This document shows positions 36,450 to 44,158 of a stretch of DNA of 64,000 bases, piece after piece. This DNA comes from Paenibacillus_V sp046244365. GTDB taxonomy: Bacteria > Bacillota > Bacilli > Paenibacillales > NBRC-103111. Position numbers and translations under genes: made by a program. Numbering within the stretch: the first letter of the stretch is position 1; each line of letters opens with the position of its first letter. A model generated the notes under the pieces. That model did no database searches. It was given only the letters and a program-made list of their open reading frames with translations, and had not been told where the DNA came from. The stretch is from positions 2,294,001-2,358,000 of the forward strand of contig NZ_CP176395.1 in NCBI RefSeq assembly GCF_046244365.1, written 5' to 3'.

Positions 36450-36482
36450 AACGGCTTTCTCTCTTGAGAGAAGCCGTTTTTT
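36450..36482 (+). terminator. Terminator after the second kinase-regulator pair
   Basis: AACGGCTT...AAGCCGTT stem extended by CTCT/AGAG with one bulge, then six T. Confidence 0.85.
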
Positions 36483-36647
36483 GCATGGAATGAAGTCGGC
36501 AATTATCGGGAGGATTTCGACAAAACCTAACATGAAGCGCTTTCTTTTCAGTTTGCGATCAGCTTGCTCCAGTAGTATAGAGGATAAAGCTTGCCGGTAG
36601 TCTACGGATTGCGGGCTGATCCTGCTATCGAAGGAGACTCGATCAGT

Positions 36648-38807
36648 ATGTTATTCAAGACCATTGCCGCCTCTATACGTTCGTCTCCGGTATTCGTGCT
36701 ATTGATCGGAATCGGAGCCGTATTCGAGCTTCTGTTTCATTACTTCTCTTCGCTCAGCTACAAATATTTAATCGATAAAGCGCTGATTCCGCGGGATGCT
36801 TCGGCACTCGCTATTCTAGTAGCTGTCTTGCTTTCCGTCGGGCTGCTGAATGTGATTGCCGGAATTGCCGGCGATTATGCCAAGGCCAGATTGGGCGCAA
36901 AGTTCCTGTTCGAGTACCGGATGAAGCTGTTCCGGCACATGCAGCTCCAATCCAACCGGTTCTATGAACGGTTCGGCATCGGCGATCTTTTGGCGAAGTA
37001 TACGGACGATATTCCTTCCATACAAACGGCTGTGCTTCAAACGCTTTCCGGCGGTTTGATTTCGGTTCTAAGCGTCGCAATCGGCTTCTCGATTCTATTC
37101 GCGATGGAATGGAAGCTTACGCTCCTGGCCGTCTTCGGCTCGCTTCTGTTGTTCGTGCCTTACCGGCTTCTCAAGTCCCGATCGCTTGTGTTGGGAGAGG
37201 CTTATTATGCACAGCTAGAGCAGTTCACCGGGTCGATCGACGAAAATATGAAGGCTGCCAAAGTCATTCGGGCCTTCGATCTGCGCCGGAATATGCTGGC
37301 AAGAGTGGAAGGAAACCTTCGAACGATGCTGACGATCGGCGTACGAAGGAGCTTCGTCAACACGAATTTGAATCGTCTGCCTATGCTTGCCATCTCGATA
37401 ATAACCGCAGTCATCCTCGGTTACGGCAGTTATCTGACCTTTGACGGACAGCTGACGATAGGCAGTTTTATCGCTTATAATTCGATCTTCATCACGGTCG
37501 GTCAGTCGATGTTCGGCATCGCCGCCGTCCTTCCCTATATCCTCTCGGCCAAAACGAGTCTTGAGCGAGTGGAGCGGGTGATGGAGTGGCGGCCTGATGT
37601 GGCGGAGCTGGGGACAAAGGAACTTGCTTCCGTTCGGCAGGGCGTTTCGTTACGCGATGTCTCCTATGCTTATGTACCCGGCGAGCCGGTGCTGCGGCAT
37701 CTGAACCTCGACATCCCCGTTACCGGTTACACGTCGATAGTCGGCGCCAGTGGGTCGGGCAAAAGCACGGTGCTCCAGCTGCTGCTGCGTTTCGCGGATC
37801 CGGACGACGGGACGGTGGCGTACGACGGTCAGGATGTTCGGGAAGTCCGTTACGGTTCGATGCTCGGCCAAATCGGTATCGTGTTTCAGGATTCGATACT
37901 GTTTCATGCAACGATCCGCGACAATATTCTCGCCGGCAAGCCGGACGCGGAAGAGGAGGAGATCGTGGAAGCCGCGAGAGCGGCAGGCGTTCATGATACG
38001 ATTGCCGGATTTACGAACGGGTACGACACCGTCATCCGTAATCATGGGGATAATTTATCCGGCGGACAGCGGCAGAGAATCGCTTTGGCGAGAGCGCTGC
38101 TGCGCAAGCCAAATCTTTTATTTTTGGACGAAGCCACCTCCGCGCTCGATCCGGATACCGAACGTTCGGTCAACGAGACGATTTGGTCGCTGGCGAGCAG
38201 CAGAGCGATCGTTTCCGTCACGCACCGTCTGGCCTATGCAGCCAAGTCCGACCGCATTATTGTCCTTGACCAGGGAACGGTGGCCGAGTCGGGATCGCAT
38301 GAGGAGTTGTTGAAGAGGGACGGAATATACCGACGAATGTGGGATAAGCAGCAGGGATTCGTGCTGTCCAAGGGCGATGGCGGCGCCTGGGTGGAAGCGG
38401 AGCGGCTCCGCAAGTTGCCCTTCTTTCGGTGGATCGAATCCGATGCGCTGAATCAGATTTCCCGGCTCTTTGTCACGGAGAAATTCGAAGCGGGCGTTCG
38501 CGTGGTCGAGCAAGGCGATCACGGGGATAAATTTTATCTGATTGCGAGAGGGAAAGTAGAGGTCATCGTCTATACGGCAGCGGGAAATCGCCAAAAAGTA
38601 GCCGTCCTGGAAGACGGAGATCATTTTGGAGAGATAGCGCTTATGCACCATATTCCAAGAACGGCTAGCATCGTTACCTTAACGCCCTGCTTGCTGATGT
38701 CTTTGACCTATGAACATTTTCATCCGCTTATGATGCGATATCCTTCCGTTCGGGAAGGACTCGAAGCCGCGTTACAAACGAGAATGCAGAGGAGAGATGC
38801 GAAGTGA
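36648..38807 (+). CDS. ABC exporter (fused permease-ATPase) with C-terminal cyclic-nucleotide-binding domain
   Basis: 719 residues from ATG 36648, after GAAGGAG; a TTG start at 36591 is less likely. Residues 1-310 hold six membrane helices of the type I ABC exporter fold. The ATPase follows: Walker A GASGSGKST (about 366), Q-loop FQDSILF, signature LSGGQ (about 470), Walker B LLFLDEATS, and H-loop VTHRLAY. After a linker, residues about 610-715 form a cNMP-binding beta-roll: GDKFYLIARGKVEV, then DGDHFGEIALM and PRTASI. No C39 peptidase domain is present. Half-size exporters dimerise and export lipids, drugs or peptides; the added domain suggests gating by a ligand. The next gene overlaps its stop. 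Confidence 0.9.
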   Translation: MLFKTIAASIRSSPVFVLLIGIGAVFELLFHYFSSLSYKYLIDKALIPRDASALAILVAVLLSVGLLNVIAGIAGDYAKARLGAKFLFEYRMKLFRHMQLQSNRFYERFGIGDLLAKYTDDIPSIQTAVLQTLSGGLISVLSVAIGFSILFAMEWKLTLLAVFGSLLLFVPYRLLKSRSLVLGEAYYAQLEQFTGSIDENMKAAKVIRAFDLRRNMLARVEGNLRTMLTIGVRRSFVNTNLNRLPMLAISIITAVILGYGSYLTFDGQLTIGSFIAYNSIFITVGQSMFGIAAVLPYILSAKTSLERVERVMEWRPDVAELGTKELASVRQGVSLRDVSYAYVPGEPVLRHLNLDIPVTGYTSIVGASGSGKSTVLQLLLRFADPDDGTVAYDGQDVREVRYGSMLGQIGIVFQDSILFHATIRDNILAGKPDAEEEEIVEAARAAGVHDTIAGFTNGYDTVIRNHGDNLSGGQRQRIALARALLRKPNLLFLDEATSALDPDTERSVNETIWSLASSRAIVSVTHRLAYAAKSDRIIVLDQGTVAESGSHEELLKRDGIYRRMWDKQQGFVLSKGDGGAWVEAERLRKLPFFRWIESDALNQISRLFVTEKFEAGVRVVEQGDHGDKFYLIARGKVEVIVYTAAGNRQKVAVLEDGDHFGEIALMHHIPRTASIVTLTPCLLMSLTYEHFHPLMMRYPSVREGLEAALQTRMQRRDAK

Positions 38808-39319
38808 TGCAGTGGGTGTCCGCCGGCTCGGAGGAGCAAAAGGAAAGCGGAGTCCGGTTTCTGTGCCGGCACGGAGAGGATCTCGGCGTTCCGTACAAGT
38901 GGAGCACCGTGATGTCTTCGCTGGCTTGTTCTTTGAACGAGGACGGCTTCATGATCGGTATAGACGGCTCGGGGCAAGTAAGGGGAGCGTTGGCCTATAC
39001 GTACGGTACGGGTGAAGACGACTATGAAGACCGGAGCCGGATAGAAGTTCATCTTCTTTTCATCGAAAAAAGCGAACGCAGCGGGACGGCTCTGGCCGAA
39101 ATGATTCATGCCTTCTCCTTGCAGGTGCTCGGCTTGCCGAAGAAGATCGGGGAAATCGGTTTTTACGTCATGCCGACTTCCGGCAATAGACGTTTATTCG
39201 GCAAGCTCGCGACGCTCCGGAACACCAAGGAACACCCATGCGGGATATTGGATTTTTATACCGCCGTTCCCGAAAGCCTGCTGCATTATGTCACCGGTCT
39301 TCTATCCGCAAGACGATAA
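38807..39319 (+). CDS. GNAT-like protein A
   Basis: 170 residues from ATG 38807, which overlaps the transporter stop (TGATG). Seen: a central strand FMIGIDGSGQVRGALAYTYG, a helix SGTALAEMIHAFSL, and IGFYVMPTSGNRRLFGKLAT, which fits the later part of a GNAT fold where an N-x2-L-x3-L motif closes the acetyl-CoA site. The last 40 residues and the PTS.N..L..KLAT block align with the protein at 39568-40074, so the two are paralogues. Operon position suggests work together with the exporter. Enzyme activity is a guess from fold; the substrate is unknown. Confidence 0.6.
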   Translation: MQWVSAGSEEQKESGVRFLCRHGEDLGVPYKWSTVMSSLACSLNEDGFMIGIDGSGQVRGALAYTYGTGEDDYEDRSRIEVHLLFIEKSERSGTALAEMIHAFSLQVLGLPKKIGEIGFYVMPTSGNRRLFGKLATLRNTKEHPCGILDFYTAVPESLLHYVTGLLSARR

Positions 39320-39325
39320 GCGAAT

Positions 39326-39349
39326 AAGACCAGCATCGCTGCTGGTCTT
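39326..39349. terminator. Bidirectional hairpin between GNAT-like gene A and the minus-strand micro-gene
   Basis: 10-bp stem AAGACCAGCA/TGCTGGTCTT with 4-nt loop. T-rich on the plus side and TTATT on the minus side. Confidence 0.7.
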
Positions 39350-39364
39350 TCGCCGGGATCCTTA

Positions 39365-39460
39365 TTACTCTTTCCATGATGGCTTAGAGTTTACATCCAC
39401 TTGCGCTTGATCGCGCTCGACCGTTGTGGCCATCGGGGCATTGCAAGCCGGTGCTCCCAT
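39365..39460 (-). CDS. 31-residue micro-protein between two GNAT-like genes
   Basis: ATG (39458-39460) to TAA (39365-39367). The ribosome site AGGAGGTGT (39467-39475) is as good as any in the window and lies six bases from the ATG; a 17-bp-spaced promoter stands upstream and a hairpin downstream. The peptide begins MGAPACNAPMATTVERD and ends NSKPSWKE. It has one cysteine (C6), no hydrophobic leader, and an acidic/basic polar C-terminal half. I do not recognise it. Its place beside an ABC exporter and two acetyltransferase-like proteins makes a modified and exported peptide, or a regulatory peptide, conceivable. Confidence 0.7.
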   Translation of the reverse strand: MGAPACNAPMATTVERDQAQVDVNSKPSWKE

Positions 39461-39492
39461 ATGATTACACCTCCTCTACTGGAATTATAAGT

Positions 39493-39521
39493 ACTATAAT
39501 CGAATAATATAGAAAATACAA
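39493..39521 (-). promoter_or_regulatory. Promoter of the 31-codon gene
   Basis: On the minus strand TTGTAT (39516-39521), 17-bp gap, TATAGT (39493-39498); the start is expected near 39486, about 26 bases before the ATG. Confidence 0.65.
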
Positions 39522-39567
39522 GAAAAAAATGAAAAATTTACTAAATAATCAAAGGGGGGACGGCAAA

Positions 39568-40074
39568 GTGGTCCAATTCGAAATATGCTCGAATACGGGA
39601 CAGTGGGGCCGATTTACAGACTTCTATCTCGAGCATCGAACTCGCATCATCCCGGGCTACCGAGTCAGTTATGCGCTCACCGACGTCAAAAATTACATGA
39701 AGCAGGGAAGAGGCGCCATTTTGCTGGACGACGCCAATCAAGCGATCGGGATCGGATGTTTCGTGCTGGGGCTCGAACAAAACGGGTTTACGGACAAAGA
39801 GATCGCCGTACTGGGCAACTGTTATTTTAAAGAAGCGTATCAAAATAACCGGACGTTCGTGCGTGGTTTGCAGGTGCTTGCCGATCAGATTCAGGACGCG
39901 AACCCCGATGTGCGGGAAGTAAGAATTCCGACATCTGCCGACAACGCTTATACGAACCGGCTTTATCAAAAGCTCGCGACGAAGCTTCATTCGCTCGAAA
40001 CCCGTTATGGTACGTTCCACGTGTATTCGACGCCCTTTCGCGAATACGTCGACTTTTGCAATCGATTTCGTTGA
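39568..40074 (+). CDS. GNAT-like protein B
   Basis: 168 residues. The longest frame begins at ATG 39529, but the only ribosome site, AAAGGGGGGA, lies seven bases before GTG 39568, so this start is chosen. The pattern AILLDDANQAIGIGCFVLG (central strands), FVRGLQVLADQI (helix) and IPTSADNAYTNRLYQKLAT (N..n.LY.KL near the cofactor site) fits a GNAT acetyltransferase. It is homologous to 38807-39319. It is separated from the first copy by the minus-strand micro-gene. Confidence 0.65.
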   Translation: MVQFEICSNTGQWGRFTDFYLEHRTRIIPGYRVSYALTDVKNYMKQGRGAILLDDANQAIGIGCFVLGLEQNGFTDKEIAVLGNCYFKEAYQNNRTFVRGLQVLADQIQDANPDVREVRIPTSADNAYTNRLYQKLATKLHSLETRYGTFHVYSTPFREYVDFCNRFR

Positions 40075-40101
40075 TCCGATTCGAAATGGATACGAAAGGG
40101 A

Positions 40102-40140
40102 AAAAGGAAGACCCCGAAGCGACAATAGGGTCTTCCTTTT
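40102..40140 (+). terminator. Terminator after GNAT-like gene B
   Basis: Perfect 13-bp stem (40102-40114 with 40128-40140), its 3' arm ending in TTTT. Confidence 0.8.
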
Positions 40141-40360
40141 CGCGTTGATAAACCATTGCCGAGATGTTTCCCGTCAATACCGGGGAGGTTCTTTTAGCTT
40201 TGTTGGCCGGATCATCCATATTTCTTCGTCCGCAATTCGAATAGCGCTTCCGAACCTGCTGGGATGTAGCGTATCGAAGGGCTCGCTCAAAACGCTGACT
40301 CCAATGCTGGCCAAACACCTCGGCGCCCCTCACAGCTCAAGCGGGAAAAGCGATTCGCGT
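40141..40360. other. Gene-poor stretch before the TetR gene
   Basis: No gene with a convincing start was found. A minus-strand frame of 46 codons (TTG 40314 to stop 40174, containing FDTLHPSRFGSAIRI and EEIWMIRPTKL) looks protein-like but has a poorly placed ribosome site; it may be a tiny gene or a remnant. Confidence 0.35.
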
Positions 40361-40362
40361 TT

Positions 40363-40390
40363 TTGTTCGGATTGTTGCTTGTGATATACT
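40363..40390 (+). promoter_or_regulatory. Promoter and probable operator of the TetR gene
   Basis: TTGTTC (40363-40368), 16 bp, TATACT (40385-40390). The -10 region runs into TGTATATGAAGTAAAC, which shares GTATATG and the 3-base-spaced half-site layout with the element at 43081-43095 before the ABC genes. Confidence 0.55.
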
Positions 40391-40482
40391 GTATATGAAG
40401 TAAACAATTTTGACGGACGCCGATTGTATAAAGCGACAACGAATGTTTCAGGGGAGATCATGATGATGGAGGACTTGGAATC

Positions 40483-41280
40483 ATGCAGGATAGCGATCCT
40501 TTTGATCACGAAGCGTTGAATAATTTTCCTAACGGGGCGAAACTCAGCTGGGGACTGGTGAAGCAAGCGAAAAGAGGCCCGAAGGGCGAGCTCAGCGTCA
40601 AAAAAATCGTCGAGGCGGCAATCGCAATCGCCGACAAGGAAGGACTTTCCGCCGTTTCGATGAATCGGGTCGCCGCTTCTTTGGGGTTTACGACTATGTC
40701 CCTCTACAGGTACATTTCCAGCAAGGACGATCTTCTTCTGTTGATGCAGGACGCCGTATGCGAAATTTCTTTTCCTATGGAGAAGGCGGGGAAGGATTGG
40801 CGCGAAGAGATGCGGCTGTATGTCAAAGTGTGTATTGACGTATTTCGAATCCATCCCTGGTTCGGCGACATTCCGATTACCGGTATTCCGATATCGCCGA
40901 ATAATCTGTTTATTATCGACTGGGTACTTGGGGCGATGCGAGATTTCCCGCTGAACGATTACGAAAAAATGTCGATCATCCTTCTGATCAGCAGTTATTC
41001 GCGTTCGTGCGGAATGATACAGAGGGATATGGATCGGGCTATCCGGGAAGGAGGCAGTCTGGGTACGTTTAGCGGATTGAATTATAGCGCGGCCCTTAAG
41101 TACTTGGTCAAACCGGATCGCTTTCCGAACCTGTATCCGACCATCATGTCCGGCGCTTACACAGGCGAGAACGAGAGTGAGAATTCGGTCGGAAACGACT
41201 TCGATTTCGGTCTGGAACGGATCCTTGACGGCATCGAGCACTACTTGGCAACGAAGCAGGAAAAAGAGCCGGATCTATAG
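40483..41280 (+). CDS. TetR/AcrR-family regulator (TetR_C type) of a drug exporter
   Basis: 265 residues. The HTH is at about 40-85 (VKKIVEAAIAIADKEGLSAV, then LGFTTMSLYRYISSKDDLL), and the C-terminal domain matches the large TetR_C class found beside DrrAB-type pumps (HPWFGDIPITG, then SYSRSCGMIQRD). GGAGG lies nine bases before the ATG. A 19-codon frame (40460-40519), itself behind AGGGGAG, overlaps the start in another frame and could couple translation. The convergent genes encode the pump. Confidence 0.88.
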   Translation: MQDSDPFDHEALNNFPNGAKLSWGLVKQAKRGPKGELSVKKIVEAAIAIADKEGLSAVSMNRVAASLGFTTMSLYRYISSKDDLLLLMQDAVCEISFPMEKAGKDWREEMRLYVKVCIDVFRIHPWFGDIPITGIPISPNNLFIIDWVLGAMRDFPLNDYEKMSIILLISSYSRSCGMIQRDMDRAIREGGSLGTFSGLNYSAALKYLVKPDRFPNLYPTIMSGAYTGENESENSVGNDFDFGLERILDGIEHYLATKQEKEPDL

Positions 41281-41303
41281 GAAAATCGAAAATGGAAGTC
41301 AAT

Positions 41304-41349
41304 AACAAAGAACAGCGGTTCGGCGAATGCCGAGTCGCTGTTCTTTGTT
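41304..41349. terminator. Bidirectional terminator between TetR and the ABC permease
   Basis: 14-bp perfect stem (41304-41317 with 41336-41349) with a smaller CGGC/GCCG hairpin inside its loop. Confidence 0.8.
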
Positions 41350-41357
41350 TCGTTGCC

Positions 41358-42146
41358 CTACCGGCGTCCGGCTTTCCGATGAAAAGCGGCGAAGCACCAG
41401 GCGAGGGCTATAAGGAGGATGACCAAGCACCAGCCGATCGCCCACCATGCGTTATCGTGAATCGGTGTGCCGGTAAGGAGTCCGCGAATCGTTTCGATGA
41501 CCGGAGTGATCGGCTGATGATTCGCGATCCCTTGCAGCCAGCCGGGCATCGTGTCCGTCGGAACGAATGCGCTGGACAGGTAGGGCAGGAATAGCAGAGC
41601 GAATCCATACCCGCTGGCTGCGGACGGACTGCCGGTGATTAAACCGATGGCGGCGAACAGCCAGGTGAACGTAAGAATGAACAGGATGATGATGCCGATT
41701 GCCGCTAACCATTCCAGCACGCCTGCGGAAGGACGAAACCCGACCAGCCATGCCACGCATATGACGACTGCGGTTGCCAGCAGGTTGCGGGCAAGGCTTG
41801 CGGCGACATGCCCCGTGACGACGCTCAGGCTGAGGATCGGCATCGTTCTGAACCGGTCGATGATGCCGTTCGTCATGTCGTGGGCCACATCGACCGCGGT
41901 ACTGGACGACCCGAATCCGGCGCATAGCAGAATGATACCCGGTACTACGTAATTCACATAATTGCCGCTCGGATCGATCGCTCCGCCAAACACGTAGGTA
42001 AACAGCAGCATCAGCATGACGGGCAGCGCAATAGCCATAATCAAGGCTTCGGTGTTCCGGATGCTGAGTCGAATGCTTCGACCGATGAAGACGGCGTTCG
42101 TCACGCCAAAGGAGGTCGTCTTGGTCAATGAACGGGGAGTCGTCAT
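41358..42146 (-). CDS. ABC-2 type permease (DrrB-like)
   Basis: 262 residues with six hydrophobic segments, typical of antibiotic-resistance ABC-2 permeases. Characteristic stretches are PVMLMLLFTYVFGG near the first helix, YVVPGIILLCAGFGSS, and PLYLSSAFVPTDTMPGW-like sequence (here FLPYLSSAFVPTDTMPGWLQ) before the last helices. It overlaps the upstream ATPase gene by four bases, so the two are coupled. It forms the membrane channel of an exporter for a lipophilic drug. Confidence 0.92.
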   Translation of the reverse strand: MTTPRSLTKTTSFGVTNAVFIGRSIRLSIRNTEALIMAIALPVMLMLLFTYVFGGAIDPSGNYVNYVVPGIILLCAGFGSSSTAVDVAHDMTNGIIDRFRTMPILSLSVVTGHVAASLARNLLATAVVICVAWLVGFRPSAGVLEWLAAIGIIILFILTFTWLFAAIGLITGSPSAASGYGFALLFLPYLSSAFVPTDTMPGWLQGIANHQPITPVIETIRGLLTGTPIHDNAWWAIGWCLVILLIALAWCFAAFHRKAGRR

Positions 42147-43033
42147 GCTAAGAGTCCCTCCGATCCTTTAGCGGTCAAGGCAAGAAACACATCGTCCATA
42201 CTCGGTTTACGGATACTGACCCGGGTTTCCACGGGGACTTTATGAGCTAATGCATTAAGCGTTTGCCTGATGTCATGAATGCTTCCGTTCGTCGAAACCG
42301 CCTCGATCAGAACCTCGTTCTCATCGTAAAGCTCGATGACCTCTCCGCCCACTCGGGATTTCAATTCTTCGGCCGTTCCGGTCGCAACGACGCGTCCGCC
42401 CGCTATGACGGCGATCGTATCGGCCAGTTGATCCGCTTCCTCCAAATACTGAGTCGTGAGCAATACGGTAATGCCTTGTTTCTTCAGCTGGAGAATAATC
42501 TCCCATAGGGCGCGCCGGCTGATGGTGTCGAGCCCCGTCGTCGGTTCATCCAGGAACAGCACCGGCTTGCTGGTCACTAAGCTGATTGCAAGATCCAGCC
42601 GCCTTCGCATGCCGCCCGAATAGGTTTTGACGAGTTTCTTGGCTGCTGCCGTTAGGTCGAAATGCTTCAGCAATTCATCCGTGCGAGATCGGGATTCTGC
42701 AGAAGTAAGCCCGGAAAGTCTGCAAAGCATCATCAGATTCTCCTCGCCCTTCAGCATTTCGTCCACTGCGGCAAACTGCCCGGTAAGGCTGATGGACCTT
42801 TTTACCTTGTTCTTCTCGGTAACGACATCGAACCCGGCTACCCGTGCGGTCCCTTCGTCCGGAGCGACCAGCGTCGACAGGATGTTGATCAGCGTCGTCT
42901 TCCCGGCGCCGTTGGGACCGAGCAGCGCGTAAATCGTACCCGCCGGAACCGCGATATCGATCCCGTCAAGCACGACTTGGCTGCCGAATTTTTTGCGCAG
43001 CCCTCTAACTTCAATGGCAAACTCACTTCTCAT
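42143..43033 (-). CDS. ABC transporter ATPase (DrrA-like)
   Basis: 296 residues from ATG 43033, behind AAAGGAAGAG. Walker A is GPNGAGKTT, the signature YSGGMRRR, Walker B LFLDEPTTGLD and the H-loop TTQYLEEAD. The C-terminal 80 residues (RVSIRKPSMDDVFLALT) match the DrrA-type extension. It powers the permease encoded downstream. A longer frame to 43114 runs through the promoter and is not used. Confidence 0.93.
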   Translation of the reverse strand: MRSEFAIEVRGLRKKFGSQVVLDGIDIAVPAGTIYALLGPNGAGKTTLINILSTLVAPDEGTARVAGFDVVTEKNKVKRSISLTGQFAAVDEMLKGEENLMMLCRLSGLTSAESRSRTDELLKHFDLTAAAKKLVKTYSGGMRRRLDLAISLVTSKPVLFLDEPTTGLDTISRRALWEIILQLKKQGITVLLTTQYLEEADQLADTIAVIAGGRVVATGTAEELKSRVGGEVIELYDENEVLIEAVSTNGSIHDIRQTLNALAHKVPVETRVSIRKPSMDDVFLALTAKGSEGLLA

Positions 43034-43079
43034 CGTCGCTCTTCCTTTCAGTCGTTCAGTAATTGTGTGTGATATAAAC

Positions 43080-43108
43080 AGTATATGTAATATACAGTTA
43101 TAGCGCAA
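43080..43108 (-). promoter_or_regulatory. Promoter with embedded TetR operator before the DrrAB-like genes
   Basis: On the minus strand TTGCGC (43103-43108), 17 bp, TATACT (43080-43085). The spacer contains GTATAT-GTA-ATATAC (43081-43095), a dyad also partly present at the TetR promoter near 40390. Confidence 0.6.
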
Positions 43109-43300
43109 GCACAAATTTGCAACCGATGATCGGGATGAGGTTCGTCAAGGCGGGGAAATCGCTTTCCCCCCATGGTATGCGCCGATTTAGCCTCCGATAC
43201 CATATCCCGAAACATTGACGGACTGCACACCGTCAAGGCGCCGGGGAGAGCAGGCATTCGCGAACGCGATGAAATCATTGATTTTTATTCCCTAAGCCCG
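43109..43300. other. Gene-poor stretch before a terminator
   Basis: No supported gene. A plus-strand frame from about 43171 gives some 45 protein-like codons ending before 43310 but lacks a ribosome site. Confidence 0.3.
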
Positions 43301-43307
43301 CCAAAAT

Positions 43308-43336
43308 AAAAAAAGCTGCCGACATGGCTGCTTTTT
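43308..43336. terminator. Terminator downstream of the second TetR gene
   Basis: AAAAAAGC-T-GCC / GGC-T-GCTTTTTT stem with one mismatch and a 5-nt loop; active in both directions. Confidence 0.7.
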
Positions 43337-43404
43337 TGGTGAGGGTAAAGCCCGGATTAGCGGAACGTGCGAGTGAAGCGGCATCTTTTGAACAAAGGAG
43401 CGGA

Positions 43405-43992
43405 TTAATCGAGTAAGGTAAGGATCAACTTCACGGAATTGTCTGCAAATGATCGCTCGGGGCGAGATTTCAACAGTACGGTTAGTCCGATCAAGGAAAC
43501 GACGAATGTCTGTGCTAAAGCCGCCGGATTCGTAACGTTAAGAAGCTCTCCCGAGCGTACGCCTCGTTCAATCGTTTCTTGAAATAGGGCGGCTACATAC
43601 ATCTGATGCTCTCGTGTCAAGATTTCGAATTTGGCATCATGCGGCGCAAGCTCTACCATCGTATTAATGCAAAAGCACCCTCTGCCGAGGCCTTCTCCTT
43701 CCTCGTATTCCTTCGCCACCACTGCTTCGAAAAAGGAACGAAACGCTTCTTTTACCGTTGCATGTTTGGGAAGACGAGCTCGAACGCTCGAAGCGTGAAG
43801 CTGCGTATAGTTTCGAAGCGCGGCTTCAAACAGTTCCTTCTTGTCACCGAAAGCAGAGTAAATGCTAGGCCTCTGGATGCCCATTTTGGCTGTCAAATCG
43901 CTTAACGAAGTTGCCTCGTACCCTTTCTCCCAAAACAATTGCATCGCGGCGTCCAAAGCTTTCTGCTCATCAAATTCCCGGAGACGAGCCAC
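43405..43992 (-). CDS. TetR/AcrR-family regulator of the adjacent MFS pump
   Basis: 195 residues. The HTH is REFDEQKALDAAMQLFWEKG, then SLSDLTAKMGIQRPSIYSAFGDKK, the latter read in two parts, exactly the QacR/YcdC-like pattern with IYSAFGDK at the end of the recognition helix. The C-terminal domain carries CFCINTMVELAP, typical of this subfamily. It is divergent from an MFS gene with a palindromic site between them. Compare the TetR at 55207, which has the same subfamily pattern. Confidence 0.92.
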   Translation of the reverse strand: MARLREFDEQKALDAAMQLFWEKGYEATSLSDLTAKMGIQRPSIYSAFGDKKELFEAALRNYTQLHASSVRARLPKHATVKEAFRSFFEAVVAKEYEEGEGLGRGCFCINTMVELAPHDAKFEILTREHQMYVAALFQETIERGVRSGELLNVTNPAALAQTFVVSLIGLTVLLKSRPERSFADNSVKLILTLLD

Positions 43993-44064
43993 AATATCAC
44001 CCTCTTTTCATATCGATTAGTATATTATAATTTTACGATTCGGCGCATGTAATTGTCAAATGTA

Positions 44065-44094
44065 TTGACAAACAAGTGAGGAACGCTATATATT
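44065..44094 (+). promoter_or_regulatory. Promoter of the MFS gene
   Basis: TTGACA (44065-44070), 18 bp, TATATT (44089-44094), or TATATA with 16 bp. Confidence 0.65.
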
Positions 44095-44109
44095 TTGTTG
44101 AAAATAACA

Positions 44110-44121
44110 TACCGATCAGTA
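44110..44121. promoter_or_regulatory. TetR operator
   Basis: TACCGATCAGTA, a 12-bp palindrome with one mismatched pair, just downstream of the -10 element. Confidence 0.6.
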
Positions 44122-44158
44122 AATAATTATGGTCGTATGTATACAAGGAGTGAGCACG

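Noticed and set aside
40174..40314. 46-codon minus-strand frame with protein-like sequence (FDTLHPSRFGSAIRI)
   Set aside because: Only a TTG start with the ribosome site two bases away; no recognisable family. Kept as a note, not called.
43171..43310. Plus-strand frame of about 45 codons (NIDGLHTVKAPGRAG)
   Set aside because: No ribosome site or promoter; could be a remnant, but no parent family recognised.
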